Shown: in pieces, positions 48,616 through 61,023 of the stretch | How the letters are laid out: every line of letters starts with the position of its first letter | How positions within the stretch are numbered: the stretch's first letter is position 1 | NCBI RefSeq assembly: GCF_037126465.1 | Contig: NC_088207.1 | Span: forward strand, 44,514,143 to 44,578,142 | DNA length: 64,000 nt | DNA from: Ornithodoros turicata | Taxonomy: Eukaryota; Arthropoda; Arachnida; Ixodida; Argasidae | Direction of reading: 5' to 3' | Made by a program: the position numbers and the translations under genes | Notes under the pieces: model-generated | What the model was told of the DNA's origin: nothing | Seen by the model: the letters and a program-made list of their open reading frames with translations, nothing else | Database searches by the model: none

Positions 48616-49823
48616 ATACGACCTTCAGGAACCGTCACGCAAAACATTTCCTTTGAGAAGTGCGAATTTGTGAGAAAATTGCCTCGCAAGAAAGCGCGCA
48701 GCCGGCTCCTCGCGTCGTGTGACGTCAGGTGGCAGAGCACTTTTTATTGGCCACCGAGAATCGTCTGCTAGCGAGAGCGATCAGTCGAGACGCGGGACGG
48801 GCGGCGCGAAATGAAACTGCAATAAGAAAGAAAAAAGACGGCGCTCGCCTCAGGAACCTGACGCTCCAGATTGACAGCCGAGGAGAGCAGGTTTTCTGAC
48901 CCGCGAGATTGGAAGCTCTATTGCGCTCCAGGTTACGCGCTGCATTCGTAGTTTTTGTGCGAATGCGCATCGCAGAGCTTGTAACCCCAATTTCTAGTTC
49001 TCCCGACATATTCGTTCTCGAGTCCTTTCAGCTTTCATGCTCCTGGTCGCACCGTTCCAGTCGATTTCGAAAATTTAGTGTCATTTTGTTCTTCGTGCAC
49101 CACTGATCACTGGATCGAAAATCCCACTCGAAACAGTGGCGTAGTTTGACTGTTATCAGATGGAATACATGGCAAAAGCAGACGCCGGATGTTGAGAGTA
49201 AGACGGAATTCCCTCTCTGGAAATACGAGAAAACGTAAATCTCTCAGAACCAATGAAGGCGCGACCTTGAGAAGAGGAATGCCGCGGCCACCTCACAGAG
49301 TAGGAGTCTGGGCGGCGCCTTTCTCCTCGGAGCGCCGCCATCTCACTCCTGCGCTTAGGGAGTGACGTCACGCCTCGGAGCCTCTGCTGCGCCTCGAAGC
49401 AGCGCTGATCTTTAAAATTCGTTTATTTAATATCTCAGCACTTTTTGGACGAAAAAATTGGTCAGGTAGATTTTCAGCCGATGTCGAACATCGTGGTATT
49501 TGTTTCATAGATGGGTTTCCGGATGAGACCGTCCCTTTAAACTCTTCGCTGCCCCCCAGACATCACGTATAGAGCCTACCACACTACTTTCAAACAGGTA
49601 TCACTGCTCCATCAGAAACACTCAAATATCCACAGACTCCGTAGAGTGCTACTTTTGACTTAACCACTTACCCATTTCTCCCGCATTTTAATTCCTGGCA
49701 ACACTGCACACCGCCATCAATTTTTGTACGGTGCAAATCCGCTGACCACATTTGAACGGTAGCGCAGTACTGAACAGAACTAGCGATGAACCTGGAATCA
49801 AGATGTCGGTACTGTAACAAACA
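48616..49823. other. Intergenic, nothing coding recognised
   Basis: Contains CCACCGAGAATCGTCTGCTA at 48751-48770 and GACCGTCCCTTTAAA near 49530, which resembles the end of the AAGGGACA MITE type. The partner end was not found. Confidence 0.4.
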
Positions 49824-52800
49824 TTTATTCATCATTTGTATATAGCTCCAAACTTCCAGAAAATCCTGATGCTGATTGCATCGAGCATTCTATTCTCTGT
49901 GTTCCCGTTCTTCCTTATCAGCCGTTTCTAAACAGAAGGTAAAACATGTGGTATGGATGGCCTTTGATATATTAGGTTGCGCTTCTCACTTCAGTAACAA
50001 TACACGAAGCGGGTGAGTATGTGACACCGTGGCCTCTGCCACGAGGAGAATAAACGAGACTAGCATAAATAAGGACTATATTACCAGTAAATAATTGCAG
50101 CATGCACACTGCCAAAAGACGTGCAATCACACGTCTACAACTACAGTACATGGCTCAAATGTGGTACCAGGAGATAGACCACATACAAAATCACAGTCGA
50201 AATGGGACCTCCTCCCGATACTTGAGGACCTTCTGCTGTAGGTAATACTCTCAGATGCTTCATTTTAACAGTAGTACAATATAGGTATCTCATATTAAAT
50301 GCTCTGGGCTTTGAATGCGATGCATCCAATATCTGCTATAAGGACTTCATAAAGCGTGTATCACTTGCTGCACATTCTGTTAATCAGTCAGGTTGGCAAT
50401 CCCCACATATCCCACCCAATACAGGGATAGGGGCTTGATAAAGACGGAGACATTCAAGATACACATATCCTGTAGGTTATCTCTTAAATGTCATAATGTT
50501 ATTACTTCGTAAAATAAAATTCTAGAGGATGTACAGAGGATTCTACACAACCTTGACCGCATAGCTTCTAATATCTTAGTTAATAAACCATCAGAATACA
50601 ACCATATGTTATATGCGGGATAAAAATCTCAAAATTTGACTGAAGGCCCTCTGTTTTACAATACATGTGAACACCTGAAACTGTAACAGTAGCTTAACTC
50701 CTGGACATGAGTTGGAAGGAGCGCTAATTTAAACGTGTAGAAAAGTTACAAACATGAGGATTAATGAGACACCTGTATAACGTGGGATGAGCAATGTGTA
50801 CAAAGCACAATATAGTAGGTAGTTAAATGCAAGATAAAGGCTGTGGTTGGCAACAACCCAGTATTAGGTGCACCAATCAGAAAACCCTCCAATCACATGC
50901 CACAAAAACTGTCTAGCAGTCACTGTGTTCCCTTGCAACTAATATAGTACTGTATCATATATACACTTTTGCACACAGTAAATACATTATCTACAATTAC
51001 CGTTCGCACAAAAGCCCTGTTGCTATTTCCATCACATGCATATTGTAGCTTGTAGATCTGTCTGTACCCAGCTCGCAAATTGTGCTATGTTTCCCCATTT
51101 GAACACGGGAGTTATTCATAGCCCTGGTGACCGAACTTCCAAAATACATAAATTACTGGAGTACATATATGTACAAAGGCCTCTGCAGTACAAGGCAAAT
51201 AATTTCCAGAAGTGTGGGTCATGCTCTAGAGATGTTGACAACTGGCACGGCTGCGACAAATGGACTTGGGTTTATGCTACATGCTGATGCAAAACAAGTA
51301 CCGTGATGATCCATTTACTATTCTCTGCCAGAGTTAGATACCTATGTATCACAGTGAGAGTATTTTGCACTGCAATGCATCAGATTTATACACAAAATTC
51401 CTTTTTAAAATAGAAACCCTAAAAACATGGTCAGATGTTGCGTTATGCATGTACATAGTAGCCTCTCAAAGTGAGATATAAGAAGTCAAAATAATACCTT
51501 GAACTTCAGGAATGCATATGTCTAACAGCAGCCCTGATAAAATCTCATTTAAAATTATACATTATACAATGAAAGGAAGAAAGTATCTCATTTAATTATC
51601 CACATCCAGTCAATTTGTCCAATGGAACAGTAGTTGCAACAAAGTTGCAATATAGGTCTACCCTTGCCAGATGTCTGATCTGTACTAGGAGACTGATTGG
51701 AGACCAATGCCTAAGGCATGTAACACTGAGCATGATAATGCACACGCACTATGCATGGGGTTCTTAGTTTTCGAGTTAAACCCAATTTTTCACGATAGTT
51801 CCCCCCCAAGAATTCGGGTAAAACCCGATATCTAACCGAAATCCTTGCGGTCCTTCAACTTGTCGTTCTAGGCAAACCGTCGGAAAAGTGAGTCATAATA
51901 TCAGCAAAGAGAGCTATTTCTGACAACCTATTTGTCCTCCTTTTTTAATCCCGTCCTGCAGGAGTCAAAGACGAGCTTTTGTGGAGCTTGGGCAAGTGTT
52001 CGAATACCGCGGCCATTCACTGGCCCAGTCTCAAGCGGAAATATAAAGACTGTTGTTTCTCATCCTAGAGTTACAGCAGTGGCTTGTATCATATGCCTTT
52101 CGTTCCACCCGAAAATTCCCCGATGACATAACAAACAGAGATCGTAGCGCCCGATTTCTCCCCGAATTCTCGTGTGTAAATAGCACTCGATCCCCCCCCC
52201 CCCCCCCCCCCCCCCGAATTTGAAAAATCATAAAACCCGAAAACGAGGAACCCTAGTTATGCAGTATCAGCAGTACTACAAATCAGAGCTTGAGCTTGGC
52301 AGCTCCAAACATGGTATACTAATGATCGATCAGTTCTGCTTAGTTTCTAGTGCTCTCTTAATTTTTACAGACATACAGCTGAAATTTCTGACTGTTCAAA
52401 AGGTCTAGCGCATAGGGATACTATGTGATTAGGGCCTGACTTTCTCTGGTTCACCTGATTCCTTCCTATTATTTTCCCCAAATGAGTTTTGGATCAGTTA
52501 GGGATAAGTGACCAATTCGCGAGGAATGCATTTTTGACCAGTATGTACGTGTCGCTTGCGGAGCATGAAGGAGGAAACAGACCGATAACAACCGCATGTA
52601 TCAACAGCACCAGATTTCGGCCTGAACCCCAGATTTTTGAAATGGCACACAATCCCCACCCCCCGCAAATCTGGTGATGGCATTTGACCTGAAACATCTG
52701 GGTGTATATATAATATATGAATGATCTTTCCTGTCCCCCTCAATATGCTGTGGTGTGTAGTACAATGATCACAGGATGCCATGAACCATGCCCATCAAGG

Positions 52801-53055
52801 TGTCAAAACCTATTTCAGTTTCCATCTCTATAGTGTTCCTTTTTTTTAAAACCAAGGTGCTGTCTTTAAAATCACCATCTGCTCGTACATTATATAATAG
52901 CAAAGGTAACATAGAACCCGAAATACTTGTAATGTCAAATTTTCAGAAAAGTAATAGCATATATAACCATGAATCGTACAAGGGGATTTATGCACACTGC
53001 TTTCTATCAGGCAAAAAATTATGTCTCCCTATGCTGTATACCACAATTAACAAAA
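49824..53055 (-). other. Probable 3' UTR / downstream flank of the TMEM62-like gene
   Basis: This stretch follows the TMEM62 stop codon on the minus strand. It is AT-rich and mostly unique-looking, unlike the repeat mosaic to its left. The first well-formed AATAAA I noticed on the minus strand is at 49829-49824 (TTTATT on plus), which would imply a 3.2 kb UTR; ATTAAA-like variants closer to the stop (for example near 51590) could serve instead. No coding exon is supported: the open frames inside are short and unconserved to my eye. One inserted inverted-repeat element (51756-52257) interrupts it. Confidence 0.4.
51756..52257. mobile_element. Inserted element with imperfect terminal inverted repeats in the TMEM62 3' flank
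   Basis: The left end (GGGGTTCTTAGTTTTCGAG) and right end (the reverse complement of ...CGAAAACGAGGAACCC) form imperfect inverted repeats. They are flanked by TATGCA at 51750-51755 and 52258-52263, a likely target-site duplication. Inside are repeated CCCGAATT / ACCCGA words and a run of about 30 C. Similar CCCGAAT and CGGGTTTT text occurs at 28480-28720 and 40980-41350, so this belongs to a dispersed family. No coding capacity is visible. Confidence 0.65.
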
Positions 53056-56000
53056 TCAGCTGGGCTCCTGCACTTGTGTGGAAGGTTTCGATGGCAAAGT
53101 GACCTTTGACTGCAATCGGGGAGGTAAAAGATTCTCAAATACTACTAATTCATGATGCGAGACATTGATTGCCTTCCGCCAGGTAAAGAGTGTCACAAGG
53201 ACGGCTCCGGTGGTGAGGAACCCCAGCACTAGGGCAAGGTAGCCGTAGGCCAGGACAAACATGCCAGCCCACAGTGTTTGTGCCACGACGACAACAATCA
53301 TGCAGCATCCTGGGCACGTTCTGCCACTGGGCTTATCATACAGGCAGCTCTGTCTCCGTTGCCACAGCAAAGATGCCAGAGACAGCACAAAGGGGAGGTA
53401 CCCGATGAGCATCTGAAAATGCAACAAATGGTCACCTGAGAATGGGGTGTAGGAAAAATCGGCCCCGGAGAAATCGTCCCCGCAAGAAAAGTATCAAGAG
53501 AAGTAGTGTTCGTAGCGCGCATGCCCAGCTGTGGGCAGCCCCTCTCAAACGCACGGTGAACTGTCAAAAACAAGCCTAAACTAACCTAACCTCTGAAAAC
53601 TAACCTAGGACCCGATTCTAACCTAGGTTCCCACCGGGGACGATTTTTCCGGGGGACGTTTTCTCCGGGGACGATTTTTCCGGATCCCCCCCCGAGAGTG
53701 GGAGTGGTGCAGATATGCTTGCAATACAGCTTGGGGTGGAATAAATGTTGCTTTTCAACATGGTAGATGGTAGAGGGATAAGACCAACATTCCCTGTGCA
53801 AGAGCAGTGTCCCATAAATTTGCCCGTTAGCCCCAGGGGAGGATGCGGTGCAACGACCGGGTCGCACCCCGGAGGTAAGGTCAGGCCCCACCGTTCGCTT
53901 GCCATCTATCTTGCAATCAACTTCTTGCATTTCCTGGGTGTTAGTCACTCCAGCCTACGTGGATGCGAAAGAACCTTGTGGATGCAATGCAATTCTCTCT
54001 TGCTCAGGGTCGACGCTCAAGAATCATGGCACAAACATGCCACGCAAAAACTCTTCCAGATGCTGTGCGCTAATTTATCGTATATCCACTTTACAGCAGC
54101 GAGCAAAAAATAAGGATGAAGGAACACACAGGACAACTGTGTAAAGGGAAACTCCTTACTGTTACCAACTACCGCCTGCTACCAACTCCCTACGCTAGCC
54201 TATATGCACCACGTCCATATTCGCACCTCCTAGACTCTTACTAATGGTTAATCGAATGATCTCCCACACATTACTGCATACTGAAAGCTGGAAGATATCT
54301 GAAGCCCCGCTATTCTTTTAACATCCTGCATATGGCATAGATTCCGGAACTGCTGACAAAGGCCACCTTTTGAAACTTGGGCTGGAGTTGGACGCGGACG
54401 GCACGCATGTGGGTGTGGGATCAACCAAGACCTAATATCAGCAACAAAGTGGTTTGCTGCATAGGAGAATGGGGGGCCAGTTCCACTTCCGGGCATATCG
54501 TACCGCCAAAAATATGGAACATTTGAAAATGTACCACACAAAATTGCACCAACGAGGGTTTGTGGAAAAAGTGGCTTTTGAATAGACGGCTTCGTGGAAA
54601 ATCAAGACAACCTCCTTGCCTTGAAGACGGACATGCTAAAGATACCAACGTGATTAAACTGGTGGCTGCTTTGCCTCGTGGCTTTCAAGAAGAAGGATGT
54701 CAGTGACATCTCAACCCAGCACTTTCATAATGCTCGGTCAACAAAAATGGCTACCAAGATGTGACATCCACTGGTCCTGTAATGCCCCTGCACAGCCATA
54801 TCGTAATTAAAGCCCCTAGCATTGGTGGAAACTTAATTTGTCCGCAAAGTGAGACCTGCAAATCTGCGGGATTCCGCGGGCAAAAGAAAACATAAAAAAA
54901 ATGAAGTTGCAGCATTCTCCCAGGATGGCATAAATGCATAGGGTACAAGTGAATCTCAATAAAAAGATATAGAAAGAAATGCGAATGGTACAGGGAACAC
55001 GCATTGCCAGGCAGCTGTTTTGATTTTCGGGCTGCACATCTTTTCCAGCTGAATACGTTGCTGGAGATCACGTTAAGGTCTCCCATCACAACGTCGGTTC
55101 TGACTTCCTGGGCATTAGTGGGCAGTGGTCTTCACGAAATTCCAGCTGCTAAATGAGGTATGACGGCCGAACATATCAGTGACTCGTTCCGTGCACTTTT
55201 CTAGCCTTTCGTAACTCTTCAGTGCGCAAAGAAAATTCTCAGAAGATTCCTTTCTGCATGTCGCTGTCGCTAAATTCTCTTTCACTGTGGCACGCGCAGC
55301 CACCAGCAGCATCAGTGGTATCATGTATTGCAGTTGTGATTGATCCGAGACACACGGTATGGAATCCCAGAAAGTTACGGGCTCCAATCATGATATCAGC
55401 ATCAAAGCAATTCCATAATTTGATAATGCAGCAGAACAGTGCGTAACCTTCATGACCCATCTCTGACAAGTCTGCTCTCAGAACAGTCCGGCGTCAATGA
55501 TTTTTGCAAGCTCCCTGTAACCCACCACCCTCACACCCTTTGCCAATGCACTACATTTATGAGACCGCATGCACACCAAGTTGTGCATTCTGAGTGCAAT
55601 ACACCTTAGGACATATGAAGTGAAGGCGATGATGTATTTGCAAGCGTTCAGAAGCTTGTTTTCTCAATCTTGACCATGGTAGCACATTGGAAAACTGTTC
55701 TCTGTGTACAACGCTGGAATTATTTTATGACCACTGCACAACAGTTGCTCGTCCCAAAATGAGAAATGCTTCTTGTGATGACAGCTGGTGTGCAGCTGTT
55801 ACTTGCTCTGGGCTCTAAGCACGCTATTATATATATATTATGGTGGGTACTTACAAAAAGACTCGCAAATACATAGGTGAAACCACTGGGAACAACAAAT
55901 CCATTGATGTAGAGACCCCAGATGAAGCACACACCTGTGTGACCATCCACCAGCTCTCCAACAAACCATGGCCCTGAAAGACAACAGACGCACCCCTCAA

Positions 56001-59000
56001 CCTCAATTCTCGTTCAGCAGAAGGAACAAATAAAATGTAACCACGGAGGCAAGTAACCCAACTTTGCGGGGTTGACAGTACTCACCCCCACAAGCATATA
56101 AGGGCAGCAAGATGACCGGCCAGAATAACCGGTTTATAGACACCAGAAGGTTCAGTTTCAATAGCAGGCGTGAACAGAAGAACTGTCTTGACGGCAGGTG
56201 GCCCACTAAAGAAAAAAAAGCTCGATTATGTAAGTGAGAAGAAGTGAATGGCTGCAATAATTAGTTAATTACCCACCCTTGCCGGTCACTTGCATTATTT
56301 TGAGGTAAATCAGAGGAAGCACAACAAGGCACACCATAAATGCAAATATTCCTTGGAACTGAAAAAGAAGTGAAACATGCTGGTGTGACACAGGAATCCT
56401 GCAGATGCCACTGAAAGAACATCACATTATATCTGCGGTTCTGGCATTTCAGCGTTTTCATTTGGCCAAACTTGTGGTGTGTTTACTGGAGTTTTCAATT
56501 TCTGAAAAATTTGATGTTCTCCTGAGGTTTCAATGAATGGAAACTTAGAATAACTACAAATTTTTCCAGAAATTGAAAACACTGAAAGTCTGGACCCTAA
56601 TTATAACAGTTTGCTTGCACTTGTTTGCTAAGATGACCAGTTACCACAGAAATACAACTAGAACTCTCATAATAACTAGAAACCTAGCTGGTGAAGAGGG
56701 ACATAGCAGTAACTGAGCTGCCACGATAGATATGGTAGCCCTAACAGGTTATGAACAATATTTCACAGTCTCCTACAAGCTCTATACACTGTTTTTATAT
56801 ATGTCGCAGTAGAAGGAGGTTTACATGGTGCAATACTCCTTCCTCGTCGAACAGGAAGCAGCACAACCACATCTGACAATAGCAGACAAGACAAACACAC
56901 TTCACAAACAGAGCCAAGAGGAAAGACGTGAGCTGGATTGGATCGGATACCAGGAATGCGGCGGCGCAGTGGGCACTCTCGCATTGAAGGGCCATAGTCG
57001 TACCTATCATGGCAGCTGCCAAACTTGGCATTCCCCCCTTTTCTCTCTCTCCCAGCACTTCTTCTAGCCTCTCCCCTCATGATTTTTGTGTTACGACTAT
57101 ACCACGTGCCGCTTTACTTGTGGCACTGGCCCAGTAACTTACCATATAGATGTGTTGCATAAGAATGAAACGTGCCCCCAGTGGGAAAGACGGCCGTGAT
57201 CCGTCAATCGAAAAGGGCTGCGTCTGCTCTTTGAACCCACTGTTGTGGCTTGCACGAACCACGATATTGTGAAGCCCATGTTCATACAGCTCTGGCTGCC
57301 AAGGAGCCACCCACAGGCTGCTGTTGTCCACCCTGCGGAGTGTGATCCAGTCTCCTCCGTCAATACTGTAGGTAACTCCCACAACTGCCTTTGGTGAGTA
57401 CACAAGCACCCTGCGCAAGAACAAGAGTGAAATATGTTGGCCGTCAAGGTGGAGAAATCCAGCAACCTTTGCAAGTGAGAAGCATCGTACCTGACGTGGG
57501 AGGAACTTCTGATGCGGAACACTGGCTCAGCCCCTGGCATGGTTAGCAGAGCATTCTTGGGATTTGTTATCAAAATTACGGGCCAATCGTTGTGACGAAC
57601 ATCAATAAAACTGAAGAGACCGTGGTCAATGGCTGCTACTCTGTACCTGAAAATCAAAGCAAAGCAAATCCTATCATTAAGCTTGAAGAAGAAATTGTCA
57701 GATCACCAATAAAGAATCGTGCTAATGTGCTCTCAGCAAATAGTAGAACCTTACATTCGGTTATGTTTCCAATCTGCCAACTCCAGTTCCAGAAAGTCTG
57801 TGGAATGCATTGTATAGAGATGCCAGAAGAGGCCTCCAATAGTGTGATAATGTCCACACAGGTATGGCCCATCACCGCTGCAAATAAAAAGTGTTACGGT
57901 CGCTGTGGCACTGCGCTACACCGGGACAACACCGAACTCTGTGCCGTCTGAACGTCATTTCCTTGATGCTATCGCCACATGGGCCTCACTTGCACATTGT
58001 TGCCTCATCGTTTCCATGCACATCTTAACTCCATATCCACGGGACATTTAAGCATATAATAGGACAAGAACACCATTCCCCAGGTCTTTCACTGCGACCT
58101 TTCTTGACACCAACCTTGCTGTACATCACCATGGTGGTGCTGACCAGCCCCTCCCTTATCTGTGAAACACTCTGTAATGTGTTCTTAACATAGTTTGGCT
58201 GCTCCACTCCATGGCCAAAGTATCAGTACAGCCTTCACTCCTAACCTCATGAGTACTCGGAGTCCAGGTGAGGCAGAATCAACCGATGATGTGGGATGAT
58301 GTCCAAACCAGATAGTCATGTTGCTTCCTCGGCTGTCCTCCTTCATTTGCTGCAGCAATTTATAGTTGTCCTGCATATTTTCAAGAACACATATCACACA
58401 GTGCCATTCATATTTGCATACTAACAGACTCTGTAGGCCTGTTCAAGGAGCTATACCTTATTCACAGACCCTATGAAATTGAATGGTCTTTTCACTCCTG
58501 GGTCTGTGCATGTATCGATGCCAATAAAAGTATAGGACTCAGCGCCATCCTTGTAGGTGTACAGGTACGAGTGAGGATGAATCGGCCCTTGAACAGAGTA
58601 ATGCCTGTAGATAACGTAAAAGAACACTACAATTATGCCACAAATCAACAAAAAAATGTGCGTGTGTATTTTTACGTACCTGTAGAAATTTTTATCGCTG
58701 TTGGGATCTGCCAAGTTTAAGTTATCTGGAGAAATTCAAAATTTAAAAATTATTAAAATTTGCAATATACGAAAATCATTGTACATCGCGTCAGTTTTAT
58801 GGAACAATTGTAACTGGAAAAGTCAGGCACGCAGATATACACACAGAAAAACAAGCAAATCTATCTGTCTGCAGTCCACAGACTGATAAATTAGCAGGTA
58901 CAGCTGCCATCGTACCTAACCACAACATGCCAGACCACTGCCCACGAGGGCACGGGTGCTGCGGAGAGCAGCAACTGAGTTAGAGACTAGCTCCCAGGGT

Positions 59001-60313
59001 TCACTTCATGCAGCACCACCAGTGGCAACCGTAAGTATGAGAAAGGTTCGAGGTGTGACAAACGCTTGAAACCGCATGAGAAGCCGTTGTTGTGAAGTGT
59101 CGCTTTTCATGCCGTGACCCGGTCTCATTCCCAGTTGCCAATGCTCCATGGCGCTGGCGTCTGCGCCGGCTATGCGACTGCGCGTTCCTGTTAGGCCTGA
59201 TGGCAGCTGTACATGTTTCAACCCTGGTAAAAGCACAAGTTTTTGTTGTTGTTGTTATTGTCTGCTCTCCCATGGCTTTCAACATAACTCTGTTACTTGT
59301 AGGATGATTCACCCTGTCCGTACCATGGTTCCCACGCATGTCCAGCCAGACGAGCTCCTTTGCGACACCTGTATCGGAGATGGCTTTAGAGTACAGCTCC
59401 CATTCTTCTTGAATTTGTTGTGATTGCAAGAACCCAGAGCCAACTGAATCTGTTATGTCACCTGCGAAATATTATCTGAATAACCACCACGGCGTGTACA
59501 TAAATTGACAGGAAAACAGCTGCAGTATTGTGTGTGCCCAATGTCAAGCATTTGTTTATCATGCATGGGATGCAGCTCGCAAGACTTTTAGAACTTTGCG
59601 CAACATGGTAACCACATACATGCTGCATCTTAAACTGTGGACCACAGCAATAAGGAGTCACCTGTCATAACTACGATGGGCGGCTTGATAACACCCAGAA
59701 CAGTGTCGACAATGAATTCCTTGAGTTCACTGGCTCGAGTTGCATCACCAAAGACCGAAAGGTGAGTGTCCGTCACCTGAAAAACATTCTTTCAGAGAAC
59801 TTTTCTACGACCTACATGCCCCATCCGATGAATTCCTAGCAGCTGAATGGTTTTCTTGCCATTGCCCCGTTAATTTTGCAGCAGTACGTAGTACGTTAAC
59901 TACAACGTGGCAGCTAACCTCCAAGCAGATTAGGCACGCCTAATATTACCAGAATTTAACAGTCGCGCACCTTAGCTTGCTGACACTTGTGATTACATTA
60001 GGCGTTCCTGATTCGAAAGGGATTAGGGGTTAGCGAATCTGAAGCTATTCGAACGCGAGCTTGACGCCTATTCATTCGAAATGTCATGCATCGTCAGGAC
60101 GCCTTCGTCAATCAATCGTAACAATGCGATTACCTGAATGAAATGCATCAGTCGGTGATACCCATCATCAAGAACAACGCTGTCCGTGGAACGAGACGCG
60201 AATTTTGACGGGTCTGCATCTTCTACGTGAATAGCCTCCTGTATCCGAGCAACCATGACAGAGGCCAGTATGAAACAAGTAAGAATAAGTAGTGCCGTTT
60301 TCGTGCAGGCCAT
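53056..60313 (-). CDS. TMEM62: TMEM62-like transmembrane metallophosphoesterase, 13 coding exons, complete
   Basis: Seen: thirteen exons join in frame with GT-AG introns: 60313-60134, 59776-59662, 59461-59324, 58725-58680, 58604-58457, 58370-58246, 57877-57755, 57646-57491, 57410-57143, 56358-56277, 56205-56086, 55973-55855, 53412-53056. They total 1977 nt, or 658 residues plus TGA; human TMEM62 is about 640. The start is the first ATG in its frame and opens a hydrophobic signal-anchor (residues about 5-22). Calcineurin-like phosphoesterase motifs are complete: DTH (63-65), GDITD (99-103), GNHD (142-145), GHH (232-234), GHYH (259-262). After a lumenal or beta-rich region come several hydrophobic segments in exons 10-13, which fit the family's C-terminal multi-pass part. 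Family knowledge: TMEM62 is a membrane protein with a metallophosphatase domain whose substrate is poorly defined. Inference: the enzyme is catalytically competent. Intron 12 is much the longest (2.4 kb) and carries a MITE. The gene is divergent from CPSF2. Confidence 0.93.
53452..53681. mobile_element. Short inverted-repeat MITE in TMEM62 intron 12
   Basis: The left end begins GGAAAAATCGGCCCCGGAG. The right end, read in reverse complement, begins GGAAAAATCGTCCCCGGAG and then repeats the GGAAAAATCGTCCCC unit. The 230-bp body holds a short ACCTAACC repeat and no open frame of note. Its position just upstream of the last exon's 3' splice site (39 bp of intron remain) makes it a recent-looking intronic insertion. 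Family not identified. Confidence 0.7.
53682..55854. other. Rest of TMEM62 intron 12, no exon supported
   Basis: About 2.2 kb of intron. Several open frames of 60-120 codons lie on both strands (for example minus 55115-55387 and 55239-55469, and plus 53745-54113). They overlap each other in different frames and do not join into a protein I recognise. The minus-strand material could be a decayed insertion, but I cannot name a family. Confidence 0.4.
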
Positions 60314-61023
60314 ATACTTTGAAACTAGTAAATGTGGGGAACAGAAGGGATAAATTTGCAGGGGACCGACAGACCGACAAGCGTAATACACATCTACCCG
60401 CCCGGCCGCCGGCAATGACGATGCTAATTTGCCAGTTTTTATTTAGCCGAAGTTTAGTATCCGGCTCGTCAGAACCGTCAGAACGTCAGAACCGAATAAA
60501 GGAGATTTTGTAGAATGTAGTGCATACCAGACAATCAGTAAATTTTCTTTTTATTATAGTAGGGGAACTATGCAACTCTATATTATGCAGTATTATCTGG
60601 TTTTCACGACACTTTGCTACGAGCCTTCCGCTATAACTTCGACACTGATGTGTCAGTTGGCCTGCGTGAATTCACCACGAACAGAAAATAATGTTGCTCG
60701 TTGCAACAATGTCAGAAAATAGACGATCAAGTTTCATTTAATCAATGTTTTAAATTGTTGATCTACTACAGACGGAAAGAACACATATTTATGAATAAGT
60801 ATGGGAGAATTGCAATATGATATTGTTCTGTATCTACACATGCTTAATTGCTGTGTTACTTGGTCACGAAATTTGAAGCACATAGATGTCGCAATTCGTT
60901 TGACTGCAGACATACAGTGCGTGATGTTCTCGTGCCTTGCCTTGCTACATGCTTTCCCTCATGTTCTCCAAACTACAAGTGACCAATTCATCTATTTATA
61001 GGTAGAGTAACGTTTGGGAGGCC
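60314..61023. promoter_or_regulatory. Shared 5' intergenic region between divergent TMEM62-like and CPSF2 genes
   Basis: The 710 bp separate two oppositely directed start codons, so both transcription starts must lie here unless one gene begins inside the other. A GC-rich patch sits at about 60398-60413, on the TMEM62 side. No clear TATA box or conserved core element stands out. A possible 3' splice site (AG at 61000-61001, 22 bp before the CPSF2 ATG) would allow a non-coding first CPSF2 exon further upstream. A 66-codon open frame at 60801-61001 lies just before the CPSF2 start and could be an upstream ORF or chance. The promoter role is inferred from position only. Confidence 0.55.

Noticed and set aside
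54816..55037. Minus frame with a CRSHFAD-like string, considered as a THAP-type zinc finger
   Set aside because: The required C2CH spacing and the AVPTIF-type motif are absent.
55115..55469. Two overlapping minus-strand frames in TMEM62 intron 12
   Set aside because: Considered as an alternative exon or a pseudogene of a transposase; the frames compete with each other and match nothing I know, and the flanking coding exons already join in phase without them.
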